Source of the DNA: Agapetus fuscipes
Lineage: Eukaryota > Arthropoda > Insecta > Trichoptera > Glossosomatidae
Length of the DNA: 64,000 nucleotides
Direction of reading: 5' to 3'
Assembly: GCA_951799405.1 (NCBI GenBank)
Contig: OX637353.1
Coordinates: forward strand, 3,596,001-3,660,000
Under the pieces are notes generated by a model. The model searched no databases, was not told the origin of the DNA, and saw only the letters and a list, made by a program, of their open reading frames with translations. A program made the position numbers and the translations under genes. Positions 62,960 to 64,000 of this stretch are shown here, in pieces (within the stretch, counting starts at the first letter, position 1; each line of letters starts with the position of its first letter).

Positions 62960-64000
62960 ACATTTAATATTAATTTTGTTTTATGACCCACAATATCTTG
63001 TTTGTCTTACACAATTAACCATTTTATGAATTAAACATATAATATTCATTTTGTTTTGTGACCCGCAATACCATTTTTGTCTTACACAATTAACTATGTG
63101 ATGATTGATACATATAATTATCATTTTGTTTTGTGACCTGAAATACCATTTTGGTCTTATACAATTAACTATTTGATGATTTATGCATATAGTATTTATT
63201 TTGTTTTGTGACGTGCAATATCATTTATTCTTACACAATTAACTATTGATGTATTAAACATATAATTTTCATTTTTATTGATTGTAGAGGCATTAACTTT
63301 GTAATTGTTCATCTTAAGAGATAAAAAGAAAAATCATCGTAAACAAAGTGATTTTTCTTTTTATCTCATATAATTTTCATTTTGTTTTATGACCTGCAAT
63401 ACCATTTTTGTCTTACACAATTAACTATTTGATGATTGATACGGTATTCATTTTATTTTGTGACCTGAACCATTTTGGTCTTATGCAATTAACTATTTGA
63501 TGATTGATACATATAATTTTCATTTTGTCTTGTACCCTGCTATACCATTTTTGTCTTATACAATTAACTACTTGATGGTTAGTACATACAATTTTCATTT
63601 TGTTTTGTTACCTAAAATACCATTTTGGTCTTATACAATTAACTATTTGATGATTGATTCATATAGTATTCATTTTGTTTTGTGACCTGCAATATAATTT
63701 ACACAATTTACTACTGATGAATGGAACATATAATTTTCATTTTGTCTTGTACCCTGCTATACCATTTTTGTCTTATACAATTAACTACTTGATGGTTAGT
63801 ACATACAATTTTCATTTTGTTTTGTTACCTAAAATACCATTTTGGTCTTATACAATTAACTATTTGATGATTGATTCATATAGTATTCATTTTGTTTTGT
63901 GACCTGCAATATAATTTTTATCTTACACAATTAACTATTTGATGATTGATGCATATAGTATTCATTTTGTTTTGTGACCTGCAATATAATTTTTATCTTA
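62960..64000. repeat. 75-bp tandem repeat, continuing past the window edge
   Basis: The motif CATTTTGTTTTGTGACCTGC recurs at 63047, 63122, 63197 and onward, each unit with TGTCTTACACAATTAACTAT. Unit length is about 75 bp, about 13 units. A longer block of two to three units near 63500-63690 is duplicated at 63725-63910. It is broken once by an insertion at about 63276-63368. Confidence 0.9.
63276..63368. mobile_element. Insertion in the 75-bp array with 19-bp inverted repeat
   Basis: Perfect inverted repeat at 63318-63336 (GAGATAAAAAGAAAAATCA) and 63349-63367, with the same outer sequence as the element at 20590-20708. The preceding ATTGATTGTAGAGGCATTAA is the complement of 21555-21592. Confidence 0.65.

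Overview
The window is eukaryotic and almost certainly from an invertebrate animal, most likely an arthropod. It is AT-rich and intron-containing, and most of it is transposable elements. It holds several LINE groups (an RTE-like one dominant), a Ty3/gypsy element, a copia fragment, tRNA-derived SINEs, Helitron-like elements, and many short elements with terminal inverted repeats (PIF/Harbinger-, piggyBac-, pogo/Tigger- and hAT-like). The species cannot be named from sequence alone. No rRNA gene, functional tRNA gene, CRISPR array or bacterial operon structure was seen.

Layout. 1-1826 is a 172-bp satellite. 2727-13840 is a head-to-tail array of six Helitron-like units meeting at precise CTAG/TC junctions. 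14321-17125 holds a Harbinger-like element and a fold-back element. 17.4-35.5 kb is a mosaic of RTE-like LINE 3' ends, SINEs, short inverted-repeat elements and a 2-kb minisatellite (27.8-29.8 kb). Scattered through it are phase-compatible exons of one unrecognised plus-strand gene (17873 to 34005). 35.5-47.4 kb carries a poly(A) LINE fragment, a nearly complete L2/CR1-type LINE, a copia pol fragment, an RTE-like LINE and a complete Ty3/gypsy retrotransposon with identical LTRs. 47.5-49.1 kb is another Harbinger-like element with a second element nested inside.

The best gene is a THAP/P-element-transposase (THAP9-like) gene at 52183-61624 on the plus strand. Its exons stay in phase and give about 908 residues with one linker exon. 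A THAP zinc finger is at the N-terminus and the P-element catalytic residues are all visible. Its third exon, a symmetric 72-nt phase 1-1 exon, is present in five identical copies in a 237-bp tandem array. That array was later split by a SINE and by a piggyBac-like element. A degraded copy of the THAP exons lies just upstream (50.9-51.2 kb).

The elements illuminate each other. The 3' tail of the L2/CR1-type LINE resembles the tail of one SINE family, suggesting which LINE mobilises it. Nested insertions with intact target duplications give a relative chronology. An inverted duplicate pair (30.5-31.7 kb and 41.8-47.5 kb) shows the gypsy insertion came after the duplication. The window ends in a 75-bp tandem repeat (62.96-64.0 kb).
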